Of a stretch of 64,000 nt of DNA, positions 55,670 to 63,387 are shown piece after piece (position 1 is the stretch's first letter; each line of letters starts with the position of its first letter). Under the pieces are notes generated by a model, which saw nothing but the letters and a program-made list of their open reading frames with translations, was not told where the DNA came from and did no database searches. Position numbers and translations under genes: made by a program. Source of the stretch: Arenibacter echinorum (GTDB lineage: Bacteria; Bacteroidota; Bacteroidia; Flavobacteriales; Flavobacteriaceae). The stretch spans positions 124,001 to 188,000 of the forward strand of contig NZ_QLLN01000006.1 of the NCBI RefSeq assembly GCF_003259375.1. Direction: 5' to 3'.

Positions 55670-56308
55670 TTAATTATTTAAAGTTATCTTTCTTACTTCC
55701 CAACCTTGATCTTGGGTATGTACCCCAACCAAGCCTTTTGATAGTTGTTTCACCCCTACTGAAGGTCTCTGGTACCTTTTTTTGGTCATTTGGATATTAT
55801 ACCTTCTATTAAAAAACTCAACAATTTCCCCAGAGGTATCCAGCATAACATCGTGAAATTTAAATTCGTAAATATCTAGATTGAATTCGTTTTTCCCCTT
55901 CATGGATTTCTCAAAAAGGACAGCCGTAGTAAAACCATTCTTAAAGGGATAAACATTTAGTAGCTGGGGTTCAAGTACTACCTTACCCTTGGTATCTATA
56001 AACCCATAAACGGGAACACCATCCTCCACAATTTTGGTAATCAGGCACCTACCTTCATTAAACATAGGGTATTGAACACCGGAAATATCCTTTTTAGAGG
56101 TATCCGCATCCTTTTTCCAATAAATATCGTTGCGAAAATTAATGACCATTTGTCCCTCTTCATTAATAAATCCCCATTGATTCCCTTGTCTAACGGCCGC
56201 CAACCCTTCGCTAAACGGAGCTATCTCATCAATGTTTTTAATAGTTTGGGAATGGAATACGTTCGGAAGCATTAGCATTACGAATGCCGTAATAATATAT
56301 TTTTTCAT
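55670..56308 (-). CDS. Secreted WG-repeat protein
   Basis: The 212-residue protein has a Sec signal peptide (MKKYIITAFVMLMLPNVFHSQ, split as residues 1-20 plus the following residue) and WG beta-repeat units: GNQWGFINEEGQMVI and VYGFIDTKGKVVLEPQ, preceded by FSEGLAAVRQ. WG repeats form beta-propeller-like surfaces for binding. It is periplasmic or surface-located. It is the first gene of a three-gene operon; operator copy 12 is 52 bp upstream. Confidence 0.82.
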   Translation of the reverse strand: MKKYIITAFVMLMLPNVFHSQTIKNIDEIAPFSEGLAAVRQGNQWGFINEEGQMVINFRNDIYWKKDADTSKKDISGVQYPMFNEGRCLITKIVEDGVPVYGFIDTKGKVVLEPQLLNVYPFKNGFTTAVLFEKSMKGKNEFNLDIYEFKFHDVMLDTSGEIVEFFNRRYNIQMTKKRYQRPSVGVKQLSKGLVGVHTQDQGWEVRKITLNN

Positions 56309-56360
56309 GATTTTGAATTTTAATTTCCTCTAAAATAGTGTATCGTAATCCAGTACAAAA

Positions 56361-56372
56361 TGACCAATGTCA
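56361..56372 (-). promoter_or_regulatory. CRP/FNR-like operator plus promoter, copy 12
   Basis: TGACCAATGTCA. On the minus strand TTTTGTAC abuts the operator as in the hsp20 promoter. TATTTTAG (56337 to 56330, one mismatch) ends 36.5 bp from the centre, about 20 bp before the WG-repeat protein start. Confidence 0.82.
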
Positions 56373-56512
56373 GTAGTGCACAAATATAAATTGCCAAGCC
56401 CGGTCTTTCATCCCTGTTCGTAGTTTACAGGAGTATAGGAGATATTAAATTGGAATGAAGCCTTCCCAAAGTTCAGGGATCCTTGAAATGTCTCTATTTA
56501 AAGCTTATATAG

Positions 56513-56524
56513 TGACCAATATCA
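56513..56524 (+). promoter_or_regulatory. CRP/FNR-like operator plus promoter, copy 13
   Basis: TGACCAATATCA is followed by a perfect -7 box TATTTTTG (56548-56555) whose last base is 36.5 bp from the centre. It is predicted to drive the USP gene at 56703 with a leader of roughly 140 nt. Confidence 0.87.
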
Positions 56525-56702
56525 TTTTAAATAGTCCCGCCACTGTATATTTTTGTTTCAGAACATTTTGACATTCTACCGAGACCTTGGCCTAGTCTAC
56601 CAAGAATTGGCAATTTTGCATGGGGGCCATCACCTCACATAAGGGAATTGAAACGGCTGTCATAAGTAGAACTAAGATGATCATAACCATAAAAAACATA
56701 CA

Positions 56703-57527
56703 ATGAAACACATATTGGTACCTGTTGATTTTTCCGAACACTCGGCCTATGCGCTGGAGGCCGCTGCTGGCATAGCAAAACAGCAGAACGCGGATATTAC
56801 CATATTACACATGCTGGGAATTTCCGAGGCAGTAGTTGCCGAAGACGAACTTTTAGAATACGAAGAAGCCAAATACTTTATGGGGCTTGCAAAGAAAAAA
56901 TTTAAGACCTTCCTGGACAAACCCTATTTAAAGGATATCACTATTCATAAAATAGTGCAGAACTATAAGGTATTCAGTGAGCTTAACAATGTTGCCAAGG
57001 AACAAAATATAGATTTGATCGTTATGGGTTCGCACGGTAGTACAGGCTTCAATGAAATTTTTATCGGCTCCAATACCGAGAAGGTTGTCCGCACTTCCGA
57101 TATCCCTGTTTTGGTTATAAAAGATCAAAATTCAAACTTCTCTATAAACAATATCCTATTTGCCTGCAGTTATTCGGAGGATATGATAGAGGCCTTTAAA
57201 AATGTTAAGTTGATGGCACAGAAATTTTCGGCCAAATTAAAATTGGTTTACATCAATACCCCATATCAGGATTTTTTGAGTACTCCTGAAGCCGCTGATC
57301 GCATAGCCAAATTCATGTCCAAGGCCGGGGATACCCGATCTAAAGTTGAAATATACAATGACCGCAGTGTGGAAAATGGCATACTGAATTTCAGTAAGAC
57401 CGAAAAATTTGACCTACTTGCACTTCCAACACATGGAAGAAAAGGCGTTGCTCATTTCTTGTTGGGAAGTATAGGTGAAGATATCGCCAACCACGCGAGA
57501 TTACCGGTTATGACATTCAAGATCTGA
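56703..57527 (+). CDS. Universal stress protein, tandem UspA domains
   Basis: The 274-residue protein has two UspA domains, and here both keep the ATP-binding signature: MGSHGSTGFNEIFIGSNT in the first and PTHGRKGVAHFLLGSIGED in the second. It starts with ILVPVDFSEHSAYALEAA. That sets it apart from the other five USPs of the window, whose second domain is degenerate. It is cytosolic and monocistronic under operator copy 13. Confidence 0.93.
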   Translation: MKHILVPVDFSEHSAYALEAAAGIAKQQNADITILHMLGISEAVVAEDELLEYEEAKYFMGLAKKKFKTFLDKPYLKDITIHKIVQNYKVFSELNNVAKEQNIDLIVMGSHGSTGFNEIFIGSNTEKVVRTSDIPVLVIKDQNSNFSINNILFACSYSEDMIEAFKNVKLMAQKFSAKLKLVYINTPYQDFLSTPEAADRIAKFMSKAGDTRSKVEIYNDRSVENGILNFSKTEKFDLLALPTHGRKGVAHFLLGSIGEDIANHARLPVMTFKI

Positions 57528-57559
57528 CAAATAAACGGAGTCTAACCACTTCTACTTTA

Positions 57560-57964
57560 TTATTCCTTGAGCAAAAGTTCCAATTTGCCCAACATTACCA
57601 ATTCTGCCTTATTTTTTCCTGAAAAACTATTGGAAATGGCATTCGCTGTATCCAATATAAGCACCTTTATGAACGCGCTGAACATACCTCTATTGTCTTT
57701 ATAGAAATCCTTAAATTCATCGTAGCATGCTTCACTTTCCAAATCATTGTCCATTGACCAATCGAACACCGATTCGATTTGAAAGGCCGCGTCGGTACCA
57801 AATTCATCCTCCAGCTCATCTACTTCCAACCAATATTTTCTAATAAAAGACCTAAGCTTGCTTACTTCCTTACCATGTACGCGGGAATCTGCCATGGCAA
57901 TGGCATAAAATAATTTTCCCAGGTTTTCGTACAATTCCTTACCTACTTTCTTTGTATTTTTCAT
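57560..57964 (-). CDS. TerB-like protein
   Basis: The ~134-residue helical, acidic protein resembles TerB-like domains: LFYAIAMADSRVHGKEVSKLRSFI (helix, acidic loop, helix), followed by acidic helices (SMDNDLESEACYDEFKDFY). TerB folds bind metal ions and occur in stress systems. A TTG at 57979 is in frame, but ATG 57964 (MKNTKKVG) is the likely start. It is divergent from the FixL-like kinase gene; operator copy 14 has a one-mismatch -7 box at the standard offset toward it. Confidence 0.72.
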   Translation of the reverse strand: MKNTKKVGKELYENLGKLFYAIAMADSRVHGKEVSKLRSFIRKYWLEVDELEDEFGTDAAFQIESVFDWSMDNDLESEACYDEFKDFYKDNRGMFSAFIKVLILDTANAISNSFSGKNKAELVMLGKLELLLKE

Positions 57965-58020
57965 TTTTATATTGTTCAAGAGTATGCGTTAAAAATAGCG
58001 AATAGACCAAGTTTTTTATA

Positions 58021-58032
58021 TGACAATAATCA
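58021..58032. promoter_or_regulatory. CRP/FNR-like operator, copy 14 (divergent, asymmetric)
   Basis: TGACAATAATCA. Toward the TerB-like gene (-) TATTTTTA (57997 to 57990, one mismatch) is at the standard 36.5-bp offset. Toward the kinase gene (+) a perfect -7 box TATCTTTG (58045-58052) ends only 25.5 bp from the centre, 11 bp closer, so the operator would overlap the -33 region and could repress. Confidence 0.75.
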
Positions 58033-58056
58033 GTTTAAAAATTTTATCTTTGGCTT

Positions 58057-59568
58057 ATGCAGGCCTTTCAAAAAAACAGTGAAATATTCAACCTTCTTTC
58101 CGAAGGGGTATCCGAAGGAATTATAGTTGTCAATACCCAACAGCTTATTGTAGCCACCAATTCCTCGGCCGGGAGAATGTTTGGCTACCATAAGGGCGAG
58201 CTTCTTGGAAAACCCTTGGACACCCTAATACCCAGAAGGTACCACGGGCATCACGGCCACCATGTGGAGGACTTTATTGATAAAAGTGAACGTAGGCAAA
58301 TGGGCCGGGGTAGGGATTTGCACGGGGTACGTAAAAACGGCGAGGAATTTCCGGTCGAGGCGGGTCTAAATCCGTTTAAGCTTTATGACGAAACCTATGT
58401 AATGGCCCTAGTTATCGATATTACAGAACGTAAGATCAAGGAAAAGGAACTTAGCCATTGGGCCAGGATCTTTGATGAATCCCTTAACGAAATTTACGTT
58501 TTCAACGCCAAAACACTACATTTTGTAAATGTCAACAAAGAAGCTCAGCGAAATATGGGCTATGACCTGGAAGATTTTAAGGCCATGACCCCATTGGATA
58601 TTAAGCCCCATATGGACGTGCCACAATTTAAACTACTTATAGACCCGTTGTTGAAGGGAGAAAGGGATAAGGTAAAGTTTGAAACAGACCACCAAAGAAA
58701 GGACGGATCTATTTATCCTGTAGAAGTGCATATTCAATTATCAATTCTTGGTGAAGAGCAGGTTTTTGTTGCCATAATACTCGATATCACAGAACGAAGA
58801 AGTTACACGGAAAAACTAGAAAAAAAGGTCCAAGAGCGTACCAAACAACTTACCGAAGCCCTGGCCAAGGAGAAAGAACTGAACGAACTAAAAACACGCT
58901 TCCTTTCCTTGGTTTCCCATGAATTCAAAACCCCTTTGAGCAGTATACTTACCTCTATAACGCTATTGGCCAAGTATACCGAAAGTCACCAACAGGAAAA
59001 GCGCGACAAACACGTAGAAACAATAAAGAACAAAGTACGATATTTGGATACCATTTTAACCGATTTCCTTTCGGTGGAGCGTTTGGATTCAGGAAAGGTA
59101 AATTACAAGATCGAAACTTTCCCTCTAAGCAAAATTATAAACGAGGTTGTTTATGGTGCAAACATGCTACTTAAGGCGGGCCAAACCATCCAATATCCAG
59201 AGAATATCGATGACATTTTCATCAGATTTGACGAAAAAACCTTAGAACTTGCCTTGTCCAACCTAATTCACAATGCCATTAAATACTCCCCTGAAGATAC
59301 AACCATAAGTCTAGCGGTGGATAAGGGAAAAGATACTATATTAATAGAAGTTATTGATCGTGGTATTGGCATACCTGCCGAGGAACAAAAACATATTTTC
59401 AATCGTTATTTTAGGGCAGAAAATGCATTATTGAACCAAGGTACGGGCATTGGACTTAATATTGCCAAACAGCATTTGGAAAATCTTGGCGCCACTATTG
59501 AATTTACTAGTGAAGAAAACAAGGGATCTATTTTTACTGTAATTATCCCATTAGAAAACATAAATTAA
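58057..59568 (+). CDS. PAS histidine kinase with a FixL-like first PAS domain
   Basis: The 503-residue soluble sensor has PAS1 (about 9-128), PAS2 (about 137-250), a coiled coil, HisKA with His288 in SHEFKTP, and HATPase motifs NLIHNAIKYS, DRGIGIP and GTGIGL. PAS1 aligns without gaps to the FixL heme domain over the segment from LIPRRY to GRGR. His66 falls at the FixL proximal heme ligand position and Arg86 at the FixL regulatory arginine. This histidine is also common in non-heme PAS domains, so oxygen sensing is only suggested. The response-regulator gene follows after 7 bp. The predicted -7 box ends 5 bp before the ATG, so the mRNA may be leaderless. Confidence 0.9.
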   Translation: MQAFQKNSEIFNLLSEGVSEGIIVVNTQQLIVATNSSAGRMFGYHKGELLGKPLDTLIPRRYHGHHGHHVEDFIDKSERRQMGRGRDLHGVRKNGEEFPVEAGLNPFKLYDETYVMALVIDITERKIKEKELSHWARIFDESLNEIYVFNAKTLHFVNVNKEAQRNMGYDLEDFKAMTPLDIKPHMDVPQFKLLIDPLLKGERDKVKFETDHQRKDGSIYPVEVHIQLSILGEEQVFVAIILDITERRSYTEKLEKKVQERTKQLTEALAKEKELNELKTRFLSLVSHEFKTPLSSILTSITLLAKYTESHQQEKRDKHVETIKNKVRYLDTILTDFLSVERLDSGKVNYKIETFPLSKIINEVVYGANMLLKAGQTIQYPENIDDIFIRFDEKTLELALSNLIHNAIKYSPEDTTISLAVDKGKDTILIEVIDRGIGIPAEEQKHIFNRYFRAENALLNQGTGIGLNIAKQHLENLGATIEFTSEENKGSIFTVIIPLENIN

Positions 59569-59575
59569 AAGAACA

Positions 59576-60628
59576 ATGAAGACTATTCTATTGATCGAGG
59601 ACGATAGGGCCTTACGTGAAAACACCGAAGAGCTTTTGGAGCTTTCAGGTTATTCCATGATTACCGCCCCGAACGGAAAAATTGGTATCCAAATGGCGAA
59701 AGAAAAATTGCCGGATATTATCGTCTGCGACATTATGATGCCGGAAGTAGATGGTTATGGTGTTCTAAAGGAGTTGTCTTCCAATGAAAAAACCAAACAC
59801 ATTCCTTTTATATTCCTATCTGCCAAAACCGAACACAAGGAAATACGACGGGGAATGGATCTGGGAGCAGACGATTACCTTACCAAGCCTTTTGAAGAGG
59901 AAGATCTTGTAAGTGCCATTGAAAGTCGTTTGGCAAAAGTGGAACTTTTGGGGCGCATGGCACAGGAAGGGTCACAAGGTACTGCAGGTTCGGAAGATCA
60001 AATACGCACCTTGAACGAGTTGAAGAATTTTTTTGACGACAATGGTGAGCCCACTAGTTTTCTTCAAGGAAGTACCATCTACCAAGAAGGTACATATTCG
60101 CATAAAATATATCTTATCCTAAAAGGAGTGGTAAAATGCCATACTATGGACGAGGACGGAAAAGAACTGATCACTTCCCTCTATAGGGCAGACGACTTTT
60201 TAGGATTTACCTCTTTTATAGACAATATTCCTTATCAAGAATCGGCAACCGCCATTGAGGATGTGGAACTGGCCGGGATATCCAAGGAAAATCTAAAACA
60301 GGTATTGGAAAATAACCACAATATCTCCTTGGAACTAATGGAACTGCTTACTGGAAATATTAAGGACATAAAACAGCAATTGTTGCAAATGGCCTACAGT
60401 TCCGTTCGTAAGAAAACCGCCCAAACCTTGCTGCAGTTCGCAGAAATAATGAACAAAAAAACCGAGGATCCCATTAAAATTTCCCGAAACGATCTGGCCA
60501 GTGTAGCCGGTATTGCCACCGAAAGCCTTATACGAACACTCTCCGGTTTCAAAAAAGAAGGGCTTATAGACATTGAAGGTAGAAATATCCGTATCAAGGA
60601 ATTAAAGGCCTTGCAGTACATCAATTAA
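59576..60628 (+). CDS. Response regulator with receiver, cNMP-binding and CRP/FNR HTH domains
   Basis: The 350-residue regulator has a receiver (Asp52, Lys104), a linker, a cNMP-binding-like beta-roll (GSTIYQEGTYSHKIYLILKG, RADDFLGFTSFI) and a CRP-type helix-turn-helix. The recognition helix T-E-S-L-I-R places Glu316 and Arg320 at the TGA-contacting positions, the same as Glu318/Arg322 of the regulator at 38637-39704. Both have Ile where FNR has the Ser that selects TTGAT, which fits the shorter TGAY half-site seen here. It is encoded 7 bp after its kinase. It probably shares operators with its paralogue. Confidence 0.93.
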   Translation: MKTILLIEDDRALRENTEELLELSGYSMITAPNGKIGIQMAKEKLPDIIVCDIMMPEVDGYGVLKELSSNEKTKHIPFIFLSAKTEHKEIRRGMDLGADDYLTKPFEEEDLVSAIESRLAKVELLGRMAQEGSQGTAGSEDQIRTLNELKNFFDDNGEPTSFLQGSTIYQEGTYSHKIYLILKGVVKCHTMDEDGKELITSLYRADDFLGFTSFIDNIPYQESATAIEDVELAGISKENLKQVLENNHNISLELMELLTGNIKDIKQQLLQMAYSSVRKKTAQTLLQFAEIMNKKTEDPIKISRNDLASVAGIATESLIRTLSGFKKEGLIDIEGRNIRIKELKALQYIN

Positions 60629-60661
60629 GTATATTCTTAAAACATAATTTTTATTCAAAAC

Positions 60662-60673
60662 TGACCAATGTCA
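60662..60673 (+). promoter_or_regulatory. CRP/FNR-like operator plus promoter, copy 15
   Basis: TGACCAATGTCA is followed by a perfect -7 box TAGTTTTG (60697-60704) ending 36.5 bp from the centre, 23 bp before the USP start at 60728. Confidence 0.9.
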
Positions 60674-60727
60674 TATTTCAGTTATGATCATAAGTCTAGT
60701 TTTGTATTGATGTAGCTATTTAATTGA

Positions 60728-61564
60728 ATGAAGAATATACTGTTCCCCACCGATTTTTCCAAAAATTCTTGGAACGCTATTGAATATGCCATAAAGCTGT
60801 TCAAGGATGCCCCCTGTAATTTTTACGTACTCCATGTTGATTCCTTGAGTCGATCCGGTATAGAGAGCAATTCCTTCGTTTTGCCATCCAAAGGCATCAA
60901 TACGGCACTCAGGGACAATCTTACGGATACCTTTGCCCGCATAAAAACCATCACCACCAACAAGGACCATCACTTCATTGCCCTGCATGAATATGGAAAT
61001 CTCATAGATATTATTCGAAAGACCGTATTGGATAAAAAGATAAATCTAATTGTCATGGGGACCAAAGGGGCTTCTGGTATAAAAGAAACCATTTTAGGCA
61101 GCAATACCGGGAATGTAATGACCAAAGTACCCTGCAATCTATTGGTGATTCCAGAAAAAGCCGTGCAGTGTGTCCCCAAGGAAGTTGCCTTTCCTACCGA
61201 TTACAATATTTTCTATTCCCATTCTATTTTGGAGGCTATTTCAAAAATGCTACGGCTCACCAAAGCCAAGCTAAGAGTTGTTAATGTCACCAAGTCCAAT
61301 GTACCACTAAATGATGCCCAAAATCAGAATATGGCCTATCTACAGGACTATTTGCTGGAACTCTTCGAAAAATCGCATAGCATGCACAACCTAAAACATG
61401 AAAAGGCAAAAAGTGCCATAGAGCAATTTGTGGTCCGTGAGAAAATAGATATGGTAATCATGGTGGCCAAGAACCTTAATTTTTTACAGCAACTGCTTTT
61501 CGATACCACCATTAAAAAAATTAGTTTTCAAACCAGTGTACCTTTACTAGTCCTGCACGAATAA
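60728..61564 (+). CDS. Universal stress protein, tandem UspA domains
   Basis: The 278-residue protein begins ILFPTDFSKNSWNAIEYA. It has the ATP-binding signature MGTKGASGIKETILGSNT in domain 1 and a second, degenerate domain starting with VAFPTDYN. It is the first of four consecutive USP genes and has its own operator (copy 15). The next gene has a separate one (copy 16). Confidence 0.92.
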   Translation: MKNILFPTDFSKNSWNAIEYAIKLFKDAPCNFYVLHVDSLSRSGIESNSFVLPSKGINTALRDNLTDTFARIKTITTNKDHHFIALHEYGNLIDIIRKTVLDKKINLIVMGTKGASGIKETILGSNTGNVMTKVPCNLLVIPEKAVQCVPKEVAFPTDYNIFYSHSILEAISKMLRLTKAKLRVVNVTKSNVPLNDAQNQNMAYLQDYLLELFEKSHSMHNLKHEKAKSAIEQFVVREKIDMVIMVAKNLNFLQQLLFDTTIKKISFQTSVPLLVLHE

Positions 61565-61594
61565 ACACCCACCCATAGATTGATATTGGGCTAC

Positions 61595-61606
61595 TGATAA
61601 ATGTCA
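61595..61606 (+). promoter_or_regulatory. CRP/FNR-like operator plus promoter, copy 16
   Basis: TGATAAATGTCA is followed by a perfect -7 box TAACTTTG (61630-61637) ending 36.5 bp from the centre, 22 bp before the USP start at 61660. It drives a three-gene USP operon. Confidence 0.9.
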
Positions 61607-61659
61607 TAGGTTTTATAGGTCGCTACCGATAACTTTGGTAGGTATACAAAAGAAAACCT

Positions 61660-62505
61660 ATGAAAGCAGTTTTGATTCCTACCGATTTCTCCAATAGTGC
61701 CATGCATGCCATAGATTATGCACTGAATCTATACAAATGTGAACGCACCAATTTCTATTTTTTACATGCCTATGCCGACGAGGTCTATGGCCCGTTCAAA
61801 ACTAATGGGGAAACCTCTATTGAAGAGCACAAGGAAACTGTCAAGAATAATACGGATAAATCTTTAAAAGATCTCATCCAAAAACTAACTGTTAGGGAGC
61901 ACAATCCAAAACACACCTATGAAACGCTTTCGGCGTTCGACACTTTGGTCGATGCTGTTAACGACTTTGCCAACCAAATAAATGTTGACCTGGTCATAAT
62001 GGGCACAAAAGGACAAACTGCCGACAAAAAAATTACTTTCGGCAGCCATACGGTACAGGTTTTCAAATACGTACAGTGCCCAGTATTAGCAATTCCTTTG
62101 GATTATAAATACCAGCAGCCTAAAAAAATATTGTTTCCCACAGATTATATGCTGCCATATAAGCGCAGGGAATTGAAATTGTTGAACACCTTGGCATCCG
62201 AATTTAAATCGGAAATCCATTGCCTTTATATTTCAGACTTTGAAGATTTAAGCAACAGACAGATAGACAACCAACGCTTCCTTAGGGAATCTTTGGCAGA
62301 GGCATTCCTGTTTTTTGAAAGACTCCCCACAAAGAATAAGGCGGAAGCCATAATGGATTACATTAAAAAGAACAACATAAATTTATTGGTCATGGTAAAC
62401 TCGCGCCACTCATTCTTGGAAGATATGCTTTACAGATCAACAGTAGACGAAATTGGGCTACGTTTAAAGATTCCCTTTTTAGTGATGCAGAATCTACCCC
62501 GATAA
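61660..62505 (+). CDS. Universal stress protein, tandem UspA domains
   Basis: The 281-residue protein starts VLIPTDFSNSAMHAIDYA and has the signature MGTKGQTADKKITFGSHT. The usual A-S-G turn after the second glycine is replaced by Q-T-A, so ATP binding may be weaker. Domain 2 begins ILFPTDYMLPYK and lacks the motif. It is the first gene of an operon with two further USP genes (18-bp gap to the next). Confidence 0.92.
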   Translation: MKAVLIPTDFSNSAMHAIDYALNLYKCERTNFYFLHAYADEVYGPFKTNGETSIEEHKETVKNNTDKSLKDLIQKLTVREHNPKHTYETLSAFDTLVDAVNDFANQINVDLVIMGTKGQTADKKITFGSHTVQVFKYVQCPVLAIPLDYKYQQPKKILFPTDYMLPYKRRELKLLNTLASEFKSEIHCLYISDFEDLSNRQIDNQRFLRESLAEAFLFFERLPTKNKAEAIMDYIKKNNINLLVMVNSRHSFLEDMLYRSTVDEIGLRLKIPFLVMQNLPR

Positions 62506-62523
62506 ATCAAAAAAGATACAAGG

Positions 62524-63387
62524 ATGAAAAAAGTTTTATTGCCCACCGATTTTTCCACCAACGCTTGGAACGCCATCGCGTATGCCGTGAATTATCTCCA
62601 AAATGAAAAGTGTCTTTTCTATATACTTCACACCTATACGCCCACTTTTTATAGGGTAGATTATATGATGGGCGGTCCGGTGAACAGTGCTATTCCGGAC
62701 AAGGGTGTCGAGACCGCCCAGAAAGGTTTGGAAAAAACGCTTAGGGACATTAGAAAGCATTACCCAAATAAAAACCATCAATTCAAGACCATTTCTTCTT
62801 TTAACATTCTGACCGATGAAATTGAAGAGGTTACAGCACGGGAAGGATTGGACATTATTGCCATGGGAACCCAGGGGGCTACAGGGGCCAAGGAAATCTT
62901 TTTGGGAACCAACACGGTCCATGTTATCAAAAAAGCCAAGATTCCGGTATTGGCCATTCCCAATGGTTATGCCTTTAAGGAAATTGATACCATCGTCTTC
63001 CCTACAGATTACACCAGGCCTTATGACTCGGAAGCTTTAGGTTTTCTAGCTGAAATTTGCAAATGGCATAAGGCTAAATTGATTGTATTGAATGTTAAGG
63101 AGGATTTTGTGCTTAATAAGCAACAAAATGCCCATAAAAAAGCCCTTGGCGCTTTCCTTCAACCCATGGACCATAGTTTTGAGCAGGTGAAGGGCGAATT
63201 AATGCCCAATGCCATACATGAATATGTGGAAAAACACAGAATTGGGTTACTGGCCATTATGAACCGCAAACATACCTTCTTACATCGCCTGATCAATAAA
63301 TCTACCATAGACTCCATTGGATATCATTCCAGGATACCTTTTGTCGCCATACCGGAAAGTTGGGAAGAACCCCTTAAAAAAACCTAA
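62524..63387 (+). CDS. Universal stress protein, tandem UspA domains
   Basis: The 287-residue protein begins VLLPTDFSTNAWNAIAYA and has the ATP signature MGTQGATGAKEIFLGTNT. The second domain (VFPTDYTRPYDSEAL) is degenerate. It lies 18 bp after the previous USP gene and its stop overlaps or adjoins the next start, indicating translational coupling. It is most similar to the following USP (shared MGTQGATGAKEIF), so a recent duplication is likely. Confidence 0.92.
   Translation: MKKVLLPTDFSTNAWNAIAYAVNYLQNEKCLFYILHTYTPTFYRVDYMMGGPVNSAIPDKGVETAQKGLEKTLRDIRKHYPNKNHQFKTISSFNILTDEIEEVTAREGLDIIAMGTQGATGAKEIFLGTNTVHVIKKAKIPVLAIPNGYAFKEIDTIVFPTDYTRPYDSEALGFLAEICKWHKAKLIVLNVKEDFVLNKQQNAHKKALGAFLQPMDHSFEQVKGELMPNAIHEYVEKHRIGLLAIMNRKHTFLHRLINKSTIDSIGYHSRIPFVAIPESWEEPLKKT

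Larger units (their letters stand above)
56309..56702. other. Divergent control region with two operators
   Basis: These 394 bp hold no gene. They contain operator copies 12 and 13, one facing each way, about 150 bp apart. The stretch 56556-56702 is the predicted long leader of the USP gene at 56703; no clear RNA structure was seen in it. Confidence 0.7.
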
